A stretch of DNA of 64,000 nucleotides, taken from positions 25,669 through 89,668 of the forward strand of contig NZ_MRWD01000017.1 in NCBI RefSeq assembly GCF_002093625.1, written 5' to 3'. This document shows positions 35,378 to 46,516 of this stretch, piece by piece. The DNA comes from Rouxiella silvae. Lineage in GTDB: Bacteria; Pseudomonadota; Gammaproteobacteria; Enterobacterales; Enterobacteriaceae. Below the pieces are notes generated by a model. The model made no database searches, was not told the origin of the DNA, and worked only from the letters and a program-made list of their open reading frames with translations. The position numbers and the translations under genes are program-made. Each line of letters begins with the position of its first letter. The first letter of the stretch is position 1.

Positions 35378-37066
35378 ATGCATAATTCTACCCCCTTAAT
35401 TACGACGATTGTAGGAGGCTTAGTTCTCGCCTTCCTCTTGGGTATGTTAGCTAACCGGCTGCGCATTTCGCCTTTGGTTGGCTACCTCGCCGCCGGCGTT
35501 TTAGCCGGCCCCTTTACCCCCGGTTTTGTCGCAGACACCTCACTTGCCCCCGAATTAGCCGAAATTGGCGTTATCTTGCTGATGTTTGGCGTAGGCCTCC
35601 ATTTTTCCCTGAAAGACTTATTGGCAGTGAAATCCATTGCCATCCCCGGTGCTATTTTGCAGATTGCCGTCGCCACCGTGCTGGGTATGGGGCTTTCTCA
35701 CCTGATGGGTTGGGACCTGACCAGTGGACTGGTATTTGGCCTTTGTCTGTCAACCGCCAGTACCGTTGTGCTGCTGCGTGCGCTCGAAGAACGGCAGCTT
35801 ATCGACAGCCAGCGCGGGCAAATCGCCATTGGTTGGCTGATTGTTGAAGATTTAGCGATGGTGCTGACGCTGGTTCTGCTGCCAGCGATTAGCAATATGA
35901 TGGGCAGCCAGCAGATGAGCGCGGGACATTTACTTACCGAACTGGCCATCACGCTGGGCAAAGTTGTTGCCTTTATTATTCTGATGATCGTCGTCGGTCG
36001 TCGCCTGGTGCCTTGGATCTTGGCTAAGTCTGCCGCCACTGGCTCCCGCGAGCTGTTTACTTTAGCCGTGCTGGCACTGGCGCTGGGTATTGCTTTTGGC
36101 GCCGTTGAATTCTTCGATGCTTCTTTTGCCCTCGGTGCCTTCTTTGCCGGAATGGTACTTAACGGGTCTGAGCTCAGCCAACGGGCAGCACACGACACGT
36201 TGCCACTGCGCGATGCCTTTGCGGTGCTGTTCTTTGTTTCGGTTGGCATGCTGTTTGACCCGATGATCCTTATCCACGAGCCGTTGGCGGTGCTGGCAAC
36301 CTTGGCAATTATTCTGTTTGGTAAATCTGCTGCCGCCTTCGCACTGGTCAAAATGTTTGGCCATTCGCAGCGCACCGCATTGACCATTTCAGTCAGTCTG
36401 GCGCAGATCGGTGAGTTTGCCTTTATTTTAGCCGGACTAGGTATCACCCTCGGCATGCTTTCCGAGCATGCGCGCAATCTGGTGCTGGCGGGATCAATAT
36501 TGTCGATCATGCTCAATCCTCTGCTGTTCTCACTGCTTGAACGCTACCTCGCCAAGACGGAGATCATTGAGGACCAAAGTATTGAGGAGATCATTGAAGA
36601 TGAAGCACAGATGCCGGTCTCATTCTGCGATCACGCACTGATCGTTGGCTATGGCCGAGTAGGCAGCCTGCTGGGAGCCAGACTGATACAGCAGGGAATT
36701 CCGATGGTGGTGATTGAAAACTCCCGTCCACGCGTTGAAGCACTGCGTGAACAGGGGATAAGTGCAGTACTCGGTAATGCAGCCAATCAGGAAATCATGG
36801 AATTGGCGGGCCTCGACTGTGCGCGCTGGCTGCTGTTGACTATCCCCAACGGCTACGAGTCGGGTGAAATTATTGCCTCAGCGCGAACCAAGCGCCCCAC
36901 TATCGAGATCATTGCCCGCGCGCACTATGACGATGAGGTCACCTACATCATGGCGCGTGGCGCGAACAAAGTGGTTATGGGCGAGCGCGAGATAGCTAAC
37001 AACATGCTCGACTCACTCAATATTGGCCAGGAAATACCGCCAAAGCCCGAAAGCTGCCCGGCGTAA
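35378..37066 (+). CDS. ybaL: Cation/proton antiporter YbaL (RosB-like, KefB type)
   Basis: 562 residues from ATG 35378, preceded by AGAGGGAAT; a TTG one codon earlier is not needed. The CPA2 exchanger domain occupies residues 1-385 (11-13 helices, with LMFGVGLHFSLKDLL typical of KefB/KefC). A TrkA-N NAD-binding domain follows, with HALIVGYGRVGSLLGARL at about 418. Probably K+/H+ exchange gated by nucleotide. In Yersinia the homologue RosB acidifies the cytoplasm and supports RosA. Confidence 0.94.
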   Translation: MHNSTPLITTIVGGLVLAFLLGMLANRLRISPLVGYLAAGVLAGPFTPGFVADTSLAPELAEIGVILLMFGVGLHFSLKDLLAVKSIAIPGAILQIAVATVLGMGLSHLMGWDLTSGLVFGLCLSTASTVVLLRALEERQLIDSQRGQIAIGWLIVEDLAMVLTLVLLPAISNMMGSQQMSAGHLLTELAITLGKVVAFIILMIVVGRRLVPWILAKSAATGSRELFTLAVLALALGIAFGAVEFFDASFALGAFFAGMVLNGSELSQRAAHDTLPLRDAFAVLFFVSVGMLFDPMILIHEPLAVLATLAIILFGKSAAAFALVKMFGHSQRTALTISVSLAQIGEFAFILAGLGITLGMLSEHARNLVLAGSILSIMLNPLLFSLLERYLAKTEIIEDQSIEEIIEDEAQMPVSFCDHALIVGYGRVGSLLGARLIQQGIPMVVIENSRPRVEALREQGISAVLGNAANQEIMELAGLDCARWLLLTIPNGYESGEIIASARTKRPTIEIIARAHYDDEVTYIMARGANKVVMGEREIANNMLDSLNIGQEIPPKPESCPA

Positions 37067-37144
37067 TTTTCTGATTAAACATACAATCTTCTGCGTCATG
37101 AACGGTGTAGCCAACGCCGCTACCCTGTTCAGGGCGACGAGGAT

Positions 37145-38464
37145 TTAGCGTTCCCAGTAGGACTCTTCCAAACTGTCTTCGCGCTCCGGCAGTCCTCGTG
37201 TCAGGCGTGGAGAGTGCTGGTTAAGCACCTGAAAACTCACCCGATTGGCATATTTACAGACCTGCGCCAGCGACGAATAGGTCAAATATTCACGTGAGTG
37301 CTTGCTGGAGTTAGGGACTGACATCCGGTGGAAACCGTTGGCGGCAATATCATGCAGCAACGCCGACAGCGCACCGTCTCCGGCACCGTTAGTATTCATT
37401 ATTTTCTCGGGTCCACCCATATACGGCGCGATGTGCGAGAAAATCCGCAGCGGCGTAGTGCAGCTTTCTCGGCGCATCGCTCGACTAAACTCATACTGGT
37501 TAAATTCGGCAATCGCGCCAGGAAGCAAAGGATGGTTAGTGGTGCGCTTATACGCGTCCTCGGTATAACTGCCCATATATAATCCACTCGGACCGGCGGT
37601 GCAAAGCACAAGGTCAGCCCACTCCAGCGACTGATTTAACGCCATTAACGGATCGCTTAAACCGGTTAATGCACAGGCTTCATCTTCATTCATCGCTAAA
37701 ATCGTGACATGTTCATTGATAAAGTCGCGCCACGCCTGCGGATCTTCGGCTATCACGAACTGAGTCCCTAACGTCAGCACAACCGGCACCTGATACTTTT
37801 TGGCATAGGCAATCGCCTGCATGGTTGCCTCGGGCATCGGATCACCCACCGCGCCGCGCAGTAGATAAGACGTTAACACCAGCGCCGAAGCACCGGCTAT
37901 CACGTCCTCAGGAATGCTTGAGGCGCGAAGTTGGTTCATATGACCTGGACTGATGGCAAAGGTGCGCTCACCGTTTTCGTTAATCAGGGTGAAACAGCGG
38001 CCTATTGCACCGTCTACGCCCTGTAGATAGTCAAGATCGATAAGGCTGGAGGTGTTACATAGATACCGATAGGCATAGCCGCCTATTTTTACGTCGCTAC
38101 ACATTACGCCAAGCTGTACCGACCTATCATCAGCCAGCACCGAATAGTTGTGCAGCGTATTTCCAATCGTACCGCCAGCAAACTGATGGGTAATCAACGC
38201 ATTAGCCACCAATTCTTGATAAAGCAGCTCGGCGCGCTCGTCGTCAATCAGGCTCGACTGCCCTGCTATCAGACCGTAACGTTCTATCACCTCGTCGTCG
38301 ACCTTGGCTTCAATATCCACCAGCGTCTGGTCTATGCCGACAATATAGGACGCGCTGGTGTCAGACTCCGGCTGCATGGCTTGCAGCATGGAATCACGAA
38401 GCAGCGGATCGTGAGCATCGACGGGGAAATAGTGTTTGGACTTACGTTTACCTGGAAATTTCAT
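37145..38464 (-). CDS. gsk: Inosine/guanosine kinase
   Basis: 439 residues (E. coli Gsk 434), PfkB-family sugar/nucleoside kinase that phosphorylates guanosine and inosine in purine salvage. The start MKFPGKRKSKHYFPVDAHDPLL and the catalytic NTNGAGDGALSALLHD motif (Asp of GAGD) near residue 362 are clear. Convergent with ybaL. Between gsk and hemH, E. coli has aes; none is present here. Confidence 0.96.
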   Translation of the reverse strand: MKFPGKRKSKHYFPVDAHDPLLRDSMLQAMQPESDTSASYIVGIDQTLVDIEAKVDDEVIERYGLIAGQSSLIDDERAELLYQELVANALITHQFAGGTIGNTLHNYSVLADDRSVQLGVMCSDVKIGGYAYRYLCNTSSLIDLDYLQGVDGAIGRCFTLINENGERTFAISPGHMNQLRASSIPEDVIAGASALVLTSYLLRGAVGDPMPEATMQAIAYAKKYQVPVVLTLGTQFVIAEDPQAWRDFINEHVTILAMNEDEACALTGLSDPLMALNQSLEWADLVLCTAGPSGLYMGSYTEDAYKRTTNHPLLPGAIAEFNQYEFSRAMRRESCTTPLRIFSHIAPYMGGPEKIMNTNGAGDGALSALLHDIAANGFHRMSVPNSSKHSREYLTYSSLAQVCKYANRVSFQVLNQHSPRLTRGLPEREDSLEESYWER

Positions 38465-38582
38465 TGATAGTGGGCACGTGCTGTGAGACAGAGGTAAATG
38501 TTACCACAAGCGCGATAAGCATTCAGGCGAACAGTGATTTGGAAGGATGATCATAGGGGATGAAATAAATGCAGTCATAAAT

Positions 38583-38610
38583 CGTTGGCTGGCGAACTCA
38601 CCAGCCAACG
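38583..38610. terminator. Hairpin between hemH and gsk
   Basis: CGTTGGCTGG (38583-38592) pairs perfectly with CCAGCCAACG (38601-38610), 8-base loop. Located just past the hemH stop; likely ends its transcript, though the T-tract is short. Confidence 0.65.
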
Positions 38611-38638
38611 AAGCACTTTTAGCGCTGAGTCATTACAC

Positions 38639-39601
38639 TCAGAAGTGTTGGCTCACCAGCTGCTGAAGCATGTCGATGTGATCGCTACGGTCGTTGAGAG
38701 CCTCGATATATTCAAATTTCTCACCGCCGGCATGCAGGAACAGTTCACGGTTCTCGCCGTTGATTTCTTCAATGGTTTCAAGGCAGTCAGAGGAGAAGCC
38801 TGGGCACACTATCTGAATATGCTTCACGCCCTGAGCAGGCAGGCTTTCCATCGTGGCGTCAGTATAAGGCGTCAGCCACGGCTCACGGCCAAATCGCGAC
38901 TGGAAGGTGAGCATAATTTTTCCGGCGGGCAGCTGTAGCGCATCGGTCAATGCCTGCGTGGTTGCCTGACAGCGCTGCTGATAGTCATCGCCCTGAGCAA
39001 CAAAACGTTTAGGAATGCCGTGGAAGGACAACACCAAGCGGTCTGGCTCACCGTGCTTTTCGAATGACTCCAAAATACTGGCCTTCAGTGCGGCAATGTA
39101 GGCAGGATGCTCGGCATAATCGCGGATGAAACTGACGGAAGGCAGTCGGCGCTGTTGTTTAAGCACACGCGCCACGCCGTCAAATACCGAGGCGCTGGTC
39201 GAACAGGAATACTGAGGGTACAGCGGTAGAACTACCATTTTGGTCACCCCTCTCTCCAACAGACGCCCAATGCCGTCTTCCAGGCTAGGCTTACCGTAGC
39301 TCATCGCCAATTCGACCGGAGTGTCAGGGAATCGGGCCGCCAGCGCTTTTTGCTGACGCAGGCTGTAAACCATCAGCGGCGATCCTTCGTCCATCCACAC
39401 GGATTTATACAGTTTGGCCACGCGTGGGGAACGAAACGGCAGAATAACGCCCTGTAAAATAGGCCACCAAATGAGTCGATTAGTATCAACAACGCGAATA
39501 TCACTCAAAAACTCAGCCAGAAAACGTTTCACCGCCTGCGTGGTTGGAGCCTCCGGGGTGCCCAGGTTAACCAGTAACACACCGAACTTCGTCTGCATCA
39601 T
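38639..39601 (-). CDS. hemH: Ferrochelatase
   Basis: 320 residues (E. coli 320). Inserts Fe(II) into protoporphyrin IX, the last haem step. Begins [23 protein letters not shown] eight bases upstream fits ATG 39601 (or the next ATG at 39598), whereas a start at 39646 would add a non-conserved leader. The catalytic histidine region [17 protein letters not shown] and the [17 protein letters not shown] and [15 protein letters not shown] signatures are intact. Confidence 0.96.
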   Translation of the reverse strand: MMQTKFGVLLVNLGTPEAPTTQAVKRFLAEFLSDIRVVDTNRLIWWPILQGVILPFRSPRVAKLYKSVWMDEGSPLMVYSLRQQKALAARFPDTPVELAMSYGKPSLEDGIGRLLERGVTKMVVLPLYPQYSCSTSASVFDGVARVLKQQRRLPSVSFIRDYAEHPAYIAALKASILESFEKHGEPDRLVLSFHGIPKRFVAQGDDYQQRCQATTQALTDALQLPAGKIMLTFQSRFGREPWLTPYTDATMESLPAQGVKHIQIVCPGFSSDCLETIEEINGENRELFLHAGGEKFEYIEALNDRSDHIDMLQQLVSQHF

Positions 39602-39804
39602 GCTGAATTCCCTAAATAATATTGCTAAATTTATAACACAGGGCAAGAGACCTGTCTGAATGCGCCCTTATTGTAACTAAACAATGGCAAATCGGAACCG
39701 ATAACAGCAAATGGGATTAACAATCAATGCTATTTGGAAGGGGCAAACGAGGATAAAACAAAGGCGACCGAAGCCGCCCTGATAACGTGGCTCACCGAGG
39801 CGAA

Positions 39805-40494
<690 letters not shown>

Positions 40495-40560
40495 TCAACC
40501 ATACCATTCTGCGCCCCCTTCCTCAAGAAAGCGGACGGCTACTTAGCGATTAAACAATAA

Positions 40561-41448
40561 CTACAAAGCAATGGCTGCCTGTTTTTTTGCCTGCAAGGTT
40601 TGAGAAACAACGGCAATGATGATGATACAGCCGCCAATCACGGCATTAATCGTGGGAGCTTCATGCAAGAATAGATAGATCCACAGCGGTGCCAGTGCGG
40701 TTTCCAACAGCAAAAATAGCCCCGCATTCGCAGGCGCCACATAGCGGGTCGATAGCGAAATCAGTCCCATGGCGACGGGAATGATCAGCGCCCCTTCAAT
40801 AGTCAGCCACAACCACTGCTGTGGCTGAAGCGCGGAGATGGCGGGCAACAGCCCTGCTCCAGCAAAAATAGGCACCACAATCGACGCGAGAATGCCGCCC
40901 AGCGAAGGCAGTGCTAAAGTGCCATTTTCGACCTTTGAGGCAAAAATAAACGCCAATGCCATACAAATCGCCGTTGCCAGTGCAAAATAGTTGGCGCTGG
41001 CGTCCACGCCAGACTGACGACCGGCCATCACGATAACCACTCCGACCATGCCAACGAGAGCGGCTATCATCAAGGAACGATCGATTTTAACGGCAAAAAA
41101 TATCCGCGATATAATAGCCGAAACAAACGGCGTGGAAGAGATAATCACCAGCACTGTGGCGATATTGCCGCGGTTAAGTGCATTAACGAAACAGGCAGAA
41201 GATGCGCAGAAAAACAGCACTGACAGCAGATTTTGACGCGTTATCCACGGCACACCCAGCACTGAACGGCTCTTAGGCACCAGCAGCCAAACGGTAAACA
41301 CCACCGCCCACATCAGCAGCCCGCGTAGGACCACGATAAGCCAAGAGTTATCGACCGCCATCAGTCGGATAAACACAGAATCGGTGCTGAGAATAATGCC
41401 GCCCATAATGCCAATCAGGTTGCCGTTTACTGCGCTTGTTTTACTCAT
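40561..41448 (-). CDS. EamA-family (DMT) exporter of the cassette
   Basis: 295 residues from ATG 41448, which overlaps the preceding stop in an ATGA; a start at 41460 would add four residues. Ten membrane helices with two EamA repeats (IMGGIILSTDSVFIRLMAV..., then IEGALIIPVAMGLISLSTRYVAPANAG). A drug/metabolite transporter, so most likely an exporter of whatever the cassette makes. Last gene of the operon, 110 bases before adk. Substrate unknown. Confidence 0.88.
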   Translation of the reverse strand: MSKTSAVNGNLIGIMGGIILSTDSVFIRLMAVDNSWLIVVLRGLLMWAVVFTVWLLVPKSRSVLGVPWITRQNLLSVLFFCASSACFVNALNRGNIATVLVIISSTPFVSAIISRIFFAVKIDRSLMIAALVGMVGVVIVMAGRQSGVDASANYFALATAICMALAFIFASKVENGTLALPSLGGILASIVVPIFAGAGLLPAISALQPQQWLWLTIEGALIIPVAMGLISLSTRYVAPANAGLFLLLETALAPLWIYLFLHEAPTINAVIGGCIIIIAVVSQTLQAKKQAAIAL

Positions 41449-42323
41449 CTTATGTTCCATAGTTTTGAAATGTCTTCAAAAATGCTGCCGGTACAGTTGA
41501 CCGGACGTCCATTCTGCCCACGCGTCCAGCGAGACAGTCGAAGGGTATGACTGTGTTCGAAATAGCTGCCGTTCAACTCTTTTACAGCCTGGCGCTGCTC
41601 TGGAGTAAAGGAAGGCACCTTAAAGCAGCAAAGAGGTAGACCAGGTTCGCCGAGGGATTGCAAACGAGCGCCGTCGGGAAGCCAGATATCAACAGCGTCA
41701 ATGCTGGCGACGTTAAAAGGCTGCCAACCCGGCGCATTGATGGTTTCAAGTGCCATTTGCAGCGGCGCCTCTGATACCGTCGACCTTTCAAACAGACGCA
41801 GCTCACTGCGCAGCAGCATGCTGTATTCTTCAGGCCGCACGGCAATCAGCGTCAGTCCAACTGCCACCGACGCATGTTTGTGTAACGGAGCTAAAAAAAT
41901 CGACCCATTGTTAATGAGGTCGTTGTGCTTGTTGGTCGCAAAGCTATGGGAGGCATCGACCACAGTGCGATGGTGCGATTGATCCAAAGCATTCAGCTCA
42001 CCGGTATACGGATTAATGTGAGTCACAATCTGCACGCCGCTATTTTCGGTACCGGCGGCAACCGAATGCGGGAACAACATATCAATCGGCTGATAGTGCT
42101 GATGATTTGCCAAACTGAGAGAAATATTTTGCTTGTGTAAAAGATGGGACAGCATCGCCAGCCCAATGCTGACCGACTGCACCATAAACACATCGTATTG
42201 CTCAAGACGGTAAACTTCGGTGAGTTTTTCCCGCAGTGCTTCACGCAGCAGATTCACTTTTTTATAGTAATGTCCGCCACCGTGCTGCTCTTGGAGCTGA
42301 GGCGACAATGCTGAAGGATCCAT
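41445..42323 (-). CDS. Small class-V-like PLP-fold protein of the cassette
   Basis: 292 residues, not recognised by name. The middle reads like a class V aminotransferase/cysteine desulfurase fold: VTHINPYTGEL (100-110, cf. the H-x-N..TG motif), VVDASHSF (121-128, Asp123 where PLP nitrogen is held) and APLHKHASVAVGL (145-157, Lys149 as candidate Schiff-base lysine). It is about 100 residues shorter than usual members, so the small domain is reduced. PLP binding is inferred. Its ATG shares one base with the Nudix stop (TAATG), and its stop overlaps the exporter ATG. Confidence 0.75.
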   Translation of the reverse strand: MDPSALSPQLQEQHGGGHYYKKVNLLREALREKLTEVYRLEQYDVFMVQSVSIGLAMLSHLLHKQNISLSLANHQHYQPIDMLFPHSVAAGTENSGVQIVTHINPYTGELNALDQSHHRTVVDASHSFATNKHNDLINNGSIFLAPLHKHASVAVGLTLIAVRPEEYSMLLRSELRLFERSTVSEAPLQMALETINAPGWQPFNVASIDAVDIWLPDGARLQSLGEPGLPLCCFKVPSFTPEQRQAVKELNGSYFEHSHTLRLSRWTRGQNGRPVNCTGSIFEDISKLWNIR

Positions 42324-42721
42324 TAGTCAATTAACTCTTTTTGATAAAGCAGCGGTAATACGTTGTCGCGAAAGATTGAACCGACGCCAACTTCGCAAGG
42401 CGGTTTACGATAATTAACCCAGGCAATTTCGGCGATTTCAGCACTGGCAACCGGCTGACCTACCACTTCAACCTGATACACGTGATTTTCGATAGCCACG
42501 GATTCAAACTCCGCAATGCCGTGGAACAGACCAAATGGCTTGATGTCAGCCGCTTCTACGTTTAGCTCTTCTTTAATTTCGCGCCGCAGGCAGGTCAGAT
42601 GATCTTCACCCTTTAGCGGTTTTCCACCAGGAGAAATGAAGATCTCAGTGCCCTCTTTTCGCGTCAGCAGCAGCGCGCGGTTGCGAATAATAACCGCCGA
42701 ACATTTGATGATAGTTTTCAT
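42323..42721 (-). CDS. Nudix hydrolase of the cassette
   Basis: 132 residues from ATG 42721, preceded by GGAG at the right distance; a TTG at 42733 is less likely. A complete Nudix box is visible: GKPLKGE, seven residues, then REIKEEL, in the form G-x5-E-x7-RE-U-x-EE. Nudix enzymes cleave X-linked nucleoside diphosphates; the substrate here is unknown. It starts 12 bases after the PP-loop gene ends and is coupled to the next gene. Confidence 0.9.
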   Translation of the reverse strand: MKTIIKCSAVIIRNRALLLTRKEGTEIFISPGGKPLKGEDHLTCLRREIKEELNVEAADIKPFGLFHGIAEFESVAIENHVYQVEVVGQPVASAEIAEIAWVNYRKPPCEVGVGSIFRDNVLPLLYQKELID

Positions 42722-42733
42722 TTCTGGCTCCAA

Positions 42734-43444
42734 TCAGGCCGCTTCTGCAGGCGAGGCAGCCACTTTCTTGGCCAGCGTTAACGTTTCGCCAGACAGGAAT
42801 TTAACGATATTCAGCGCCAGTGGCGTTTTCTCACGTAAGTAAGAAATAATGGTGTCGTCGCTTGGCGTGGTGAAACTGTCACCAAAAATGCTGACACCTT
42901 CGAGTGACTTGGTGGAAATACCCAGTTGCAGCAGGCGATATTTAACGTCGTCCGATGATTGGGCAAATTCATATATTGGTGAATTATATTGGATACTAAA
43001 TTCCTGCATCAAATCGACTAAATACTCTTTGGCGACTAATCTCTGCTCAGGGAACTCTTGCTGATAATGCGTAATACCGTCGTTAATCACGTCAATATCA
43101 TGACGGCGACAAAAATCAATTAAATGAGCATGTATTGCGAGCTTCTCGCCGAGCAGAACCAGGTTCTTACGATATTTAAGAATATCGCCCTCAATATTTT
43201 CGATGGCAATACTGCGAAAAGTCCCGCTAATATCTTCAACCGTATGCGCCACAACAAGTTCACCAAACCGGTTTTTAAGCTCATCCACACGGTGAGCAAG
43301 AATACCGCGATGCAGTGAGCACCCACTGTTAGCCGAATAGAGGTGAACAGGGATACCTTGTAACATTAAATAACAGGCAGCCAATGTGCTGTCACGACCG
43401 CCGGTAAACATCACGAGCTGGGTTCTTACGGAAGTATCGTTCAT
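42734..43444 (-). CDS. PP-loop ATPase (QueC/asparagine-synthase-like) of the cassette
   Basis: 236 residues from ATG 43444 (AAGGA upstream); an upstream start at 43486 is not supported. The N-terminal [11 protein letters not shown] (13-23) is the PP-loop that binds ATP in enzymes that adenylate a carbonyl or carboxylate before adding nitrogen or sulfur. Later [15 protein letters not shown] resembles the QueC region that contacts the second substrate. The four-Cys zinc site of QueC is absent, so it is not QueC itself. First gene of the four-gene operon, divergent from a LysR gene. Confidence 0.87.
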   Translation of the reverse strand: MNDTSVRTQLVMFTGGRDSTLAACYLMLQGIPVHLYSANSGCSLHRGILAHRVDELKNRFGELVVAHTVEDISGTFRSIAIENIEGDILKYRKNLVLLGEKLAIHAHLIDFCRRHDIDVINDGITHYQQEFPEQRLVAKEYLVDLMQEFSIQYNSPIYEFAQSSDDVKYRLLQLGISTKSLEGVSIFGDSFTTPSDDTIISYLREKTPLALNIVKFLSGETLTLAKKVAASPAEAA

Positions 43445-43504
43445 ATTAATCCTTAATATTGAGTGGAATACCCAGGTGCAAGGCACGTTTAGAATGATTT
43501 AAGG

Positions 43505-43568
43505 GTTGTCCCGCCACGTCTAACTTGAAGTATTAATCCACCATCCTGGCGACTCGCTTTGGGACAAC
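43505..43568. promoter_or_regulatory. Inverted repeat in the LysR/PP-loop intergenic region
   Basis: GTTGTCCC (43505-43512) and GGGACAAC (43561-43568) are perfect inverted copies 48 bases apart, adjoined by CCACGT (43514-43519) and ACGTGG (43567-43572). They lie in the 205-base divergent gap and could be paired LysR half-sites that loop DNA. Function inferred from position. Confidence 0.45.
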
Positions 43569-43649
43569 GTGGAGACTAAAGGGTTTTTTTTGGCTTAGAA
43601 AATGATATAAACAGACAGATGTGTTGAGAAAAACTAACAGGGTGCCACT

Positions 43650-44522
43650 ATGTCCGATCTTCCTTCACTGCGAGCATTGCATTATTTTAAACAGGCAGCA
43701 GTATTTGAAAGTTTCAGTGCGGCGGCAGAGTCTTTAAACGTCACACACAGCGCTATCAGCCATCAAATTAAAAATCTTGAAGCCTGGTTAGGCACGCCTT
43801 TATTTAAACGCACTGCCGGTCGGGTTTATTTAACCCAAGATGGACAAATATTAAAAAAATGCTGCGAGCAAGTATTTAGAAATATAGAGGCGACCTGTAA
43901 AGAAATTAAAACCAGGGAGGAGAACAACCTTATTATTTCGTGCGCGCCGAGTTTTTTATCTCAGTGGTTGATCCCGAGAATTTCTCGTTTCTCGCGGCGG
44001 CATGAAAATATTGCATTGACCTTTCAGACTCATGTAAACATTGAAAATATTCATGATGAACGCACAGACATTTTAATTAAAAGTAATGAATCGCCGCTCT
44101 CTGACGAAATTGAAGCCACGCTCATTACCGTGGATTATATCGGCCCGGTTTGCTCACCCGATTTTCGTCATCGATTTACCTATGAAACAGATTTCACCAC
44201 GCTGCCACTGCTGCACGCAGATACCAAAATTAATGCCTGGCAAGAGTGGGCAAGGAAAACCAATACGCGGGGAGACTTTATTTCTGGCAAGCATTTCGAC
44301 AACTTGACGCTGGCCATTCAGGCAGCAAGAAGCGGGTTGGGTATTATTATGACGCCACAGATTTTGGTCAAAAAAGAGATTCAGGAAGGGAGTTTGATTG
44401 CGCCACTGGGTTTTGCTGAGGTCGATAGGGCCACCTACATGCTGGTGAAACGTGCGCGCAGTCAGGAGAAAGAAATTGTGCTGTTTAGACAGTGGTTGTT
44501 AGAAGAGGCCAGCCGGGGTTAG
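43650..44522 (+). CDS. LysR-family regulator (GcvA-like) of the cassette
   Basis: 290 residues. N-terminal winged helix (LRALHYFKQAAVFESFSAAAESLNVTHSAISHQIKNLEAWLG) and LFKRTAGRVYLT are typical of GcvA/AmpR-type LysR proteins. The ligand domain begins at about 90 (NNLIISCAPSFLSQWLIPRI). Its coding sequence is noticeably more AT-rich than adk or htpG. Divergent from the PP-loop gene and the likely switch of that operon; ligand unknown. Confidence 0.92.
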   Translation: MSDLPSLRALHYFKQAAVFESFSAAAESLNVTHSAISHQIKNLEAWLGTPLFKRTAGRVYLTQDGQILKKCCEQVFRNIEATCKEIKTREENNLIISCAPSFLSQWLIPRISRFSRRHENIALTFQTHVNIENIHDERTDILIKSNESPLSDEIEATLITVDYIGPVCSPDFRHRFTYETDFTTLPLLHADTKINAWQEWARKTNTRGDFISGKHFDNLTLAIQAARSGLGIIMTPQILVKKEIQEGSLIAPLGFAEVDRATYMLVKRARSQEKEIVLFRQWLLEEASRG

Positions 44523-44573
44523 CCGACGGGCCTCTTGAGTAACATAATCTAGAATTAACTCACCGCAGGCACA

Positions 44574-46442
44574 TTACGCTTGCAGCAGAGTATTCATGCG
44601 GCGGATAAACTGATTAGGATCTTCCAGCGTTCCGCGTTCTGCGAACAGTGCCTGATCGAGCAACAGTTCAACCCACTCGGAGAATTGATCTTCCTGAATT
44701 TCGTCCGCAGCGCGTTTTACCAGCGCATGCTCAGGATTCAGCTCAAAGATATATTTCACCTCTGGTGCTTCCTGACCCGCAGCGGCAAACAGCTTGGCCA
44801 TTTGCGTGCTCATCTCGTCAGCACCGGTGGTGACGATGGCCGGCGTATCGGTTAAACGATGCGTTAAACGCACTTCTTTAACACGCTCGCCCAGCAGAGT
44901 TTTTACACGCTCAACGAACGGCTCAAGCGCTTTATCTGCATCCTGCTGTTCTTCACTCTTCTCATCGGCCAGTTTGTCGAGAGAATCATCCGCTTTGCTG
45001 ACGGACTGGAAGCTCTTGCCGTCAAACTCGGTCAGATAACTCATCATCCACTCGTCAATGCGGTCCGAAAGCAGCAGCACTTCGATGCCTTTCTTACGGA
45101 ACAGCTCAAGGTGCGGGCTGTTTTTAGCCGCTGCGTAGCTGTCAGCAGTGATGTAGTAAATCTTGTCCTGACCTTCAACCATGCTGCTCACGTAATCTTC
45201 AAGAGACAAATTCTGCTCTGAAGAATCGTTGCGGGTGCTGGCAAAACGCAGCAACTTGGCGATGGTTTCTTTGTTGCTGCTGTCTTCGGCAGGCCCTTCT
45301 TTCAAGACGAGACCAAACTGCTTCCAGAACTGCAGGTATTTTTCTGCGTCGTCTTTCGCCAGTTTTTCAAGCATTTGCAGAGCACGCTTGCTCAACGCAC
45401 TGCGCAGGTTTTGCGTGACGCGGCTGTCTTGCAGAATTTCACGCGAGACGTTCAGCGGCAAATCGTTAGAGTCTATCAGCCCGCGTACAAAACGCAGGTA
45501 GTTCGGCATAAACTGCTCGGCTTCGTCCATGATAAACACGCGCTGCACGTACAGCTTCAAACCGTGTTTGTGGTCGCGGTTCCACATGTCCCACGGCGCC
45601 TGAGAAGGAATGTACAGCAGGCTGGTATACTCCTGTTTACCTTCAACGCGGTTATGGCTCCAGCTCAGCGGGTCACTGAAATCATGGGAGATATGCTTGT
45701 AGAACTCAGTATACTCTTCGTCCGTCACTTCCGAACGACTGCGGGTCCACAGCGCCTGCGCCTTGTTGATTTGATCCCAGGTGGTAGTGTCGTCTTCTTC
45801 ATTGCGGGTTTCTATTTCAACCGGCAAAGCAATATGGTCAGAGTATTTGCTGATGATTGAACGCACGCGCCAATCGTCGAGGAATTCGTCTTGGTCGGCA
45901 CGCAGATGCAGCGTGATTTCAGTACCGCGATCGGCCTTTTCGACGTCTGCCAACGTATATTCACCTTCACCGGCAGATTCCCAGAACACGCCATCTTCGG
46001 CTTTAACGCCCGCCGCACGGGTACGCACGGTAACTTTGTCGGCCACGATAAAGGCTGAGTAGAACCCTACGCCGAACTGGCCAATCAGCTGACTGTCTTT
46101 CGCCTGCTCGGACCCGACCGATTGGAGAAACGCCTTAGTGCCCGATTTTGCAATAGTGCCGAGATTGTCGATCACTTCATCACGGGTCATACCAATGCCG
46201 TTGTCGCTCAGCGTCAGGGTACGTTTTTCTTTATCGAACGATAAACGAACGTGAAGCTCGGCATCGCCTTCATAGAGGTCAGGTTTTGACAGGGCGCAGA
46301 AGCGCAGTTTATCCGCCGCATCCGAGGCGTTGGAGATCAGCTCACGCAGGAATATTTCTTTATTAGAATAAAGCGAGTGGATCATCAGGTGGAGTAACTG
46401 TTTTACTTCTGACTGAAATCCGCGGGTCTCTTGTCCTTTCAT
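44574..46442 (-). CDS. htpG: Hsp90-family chaperone HtpG
   Basis: 622 residues from [20 protein letters not shown] (E. coli 624). The start is chosen by family; the ribosome site GAGG fits an ATG at 46448 two codons earlier even better. GHKL ATPase motifs are clear: [27 protein letters not shown] and [17 protein letters not shown]. Dimeric ATP-driven chaperone. A sigma-32 promoter lies upstream. Confidence 0.97.
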   Translation of the reverse strand: MKGQETRGFQSEVKQLLHLMIHSLYSNKEIFLRELISNASDAADKLRFCALSKPDLYEGDAELHVRLSFDKEKRTLTLSDNGIGMTRDEVIDNLGTIAKSGTKAFLQSVGSEQAKDSQLIGQFGVGFYSAFIVADKVTVRTRAAGVKAEDGVFWESAGEGEYTLADVEKADRGTEITLHLRADQDEFLDDWRVRSIISKYSDHIALPVEIETRNEEDDTTTWDQINKAQALWTRSRSEVTDEEYTEFYKHISHDFSDPLSWSHNRVEGKQEYTSLLYIPSQAPWDMWNRDHKHGLKLYVQRVFIMDEAEQFMPNYLRFVRGLIDSNDLPLNVSREILQDSRVTQNLRSALSKRALQMLEKLAKDDAEKYLQFWKQFGLVLKEGPAEDSSNKETIAKLLRFASTRNDSSEQNLSLEDYVSSMVEGQDKIYYITADSYAAAKNSPHLELFRKKGIEVLLLSDRIDEWMMSYLTEFDGKSFQSVSKADDSLDKLADEKSEEQQDADKALEPFVERVKTLLGERVKEVRLTHRLTDTPAIVTTGADEMSTQMAKLFAAAGQEAPEVKYIFELNPEHALVKRAADEIQEDQFSEWVELLLDQALFAERGTLEDPNQFIRRMNTLLQA

Positions 46443-46516
46443 ACTCATCAAATACCTCAATCAAACCGTTTGAGTGATTAAAAACGTGACTCTGTTTAAA
46501 ACAGACTGAGACTGAG

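Noticed and set aside
42734..43444. Calling the PP-loop protein QueC
   Set aside because: It lacks the four-cysteine zinc site of QueC and no other queuosine genes are nearby.
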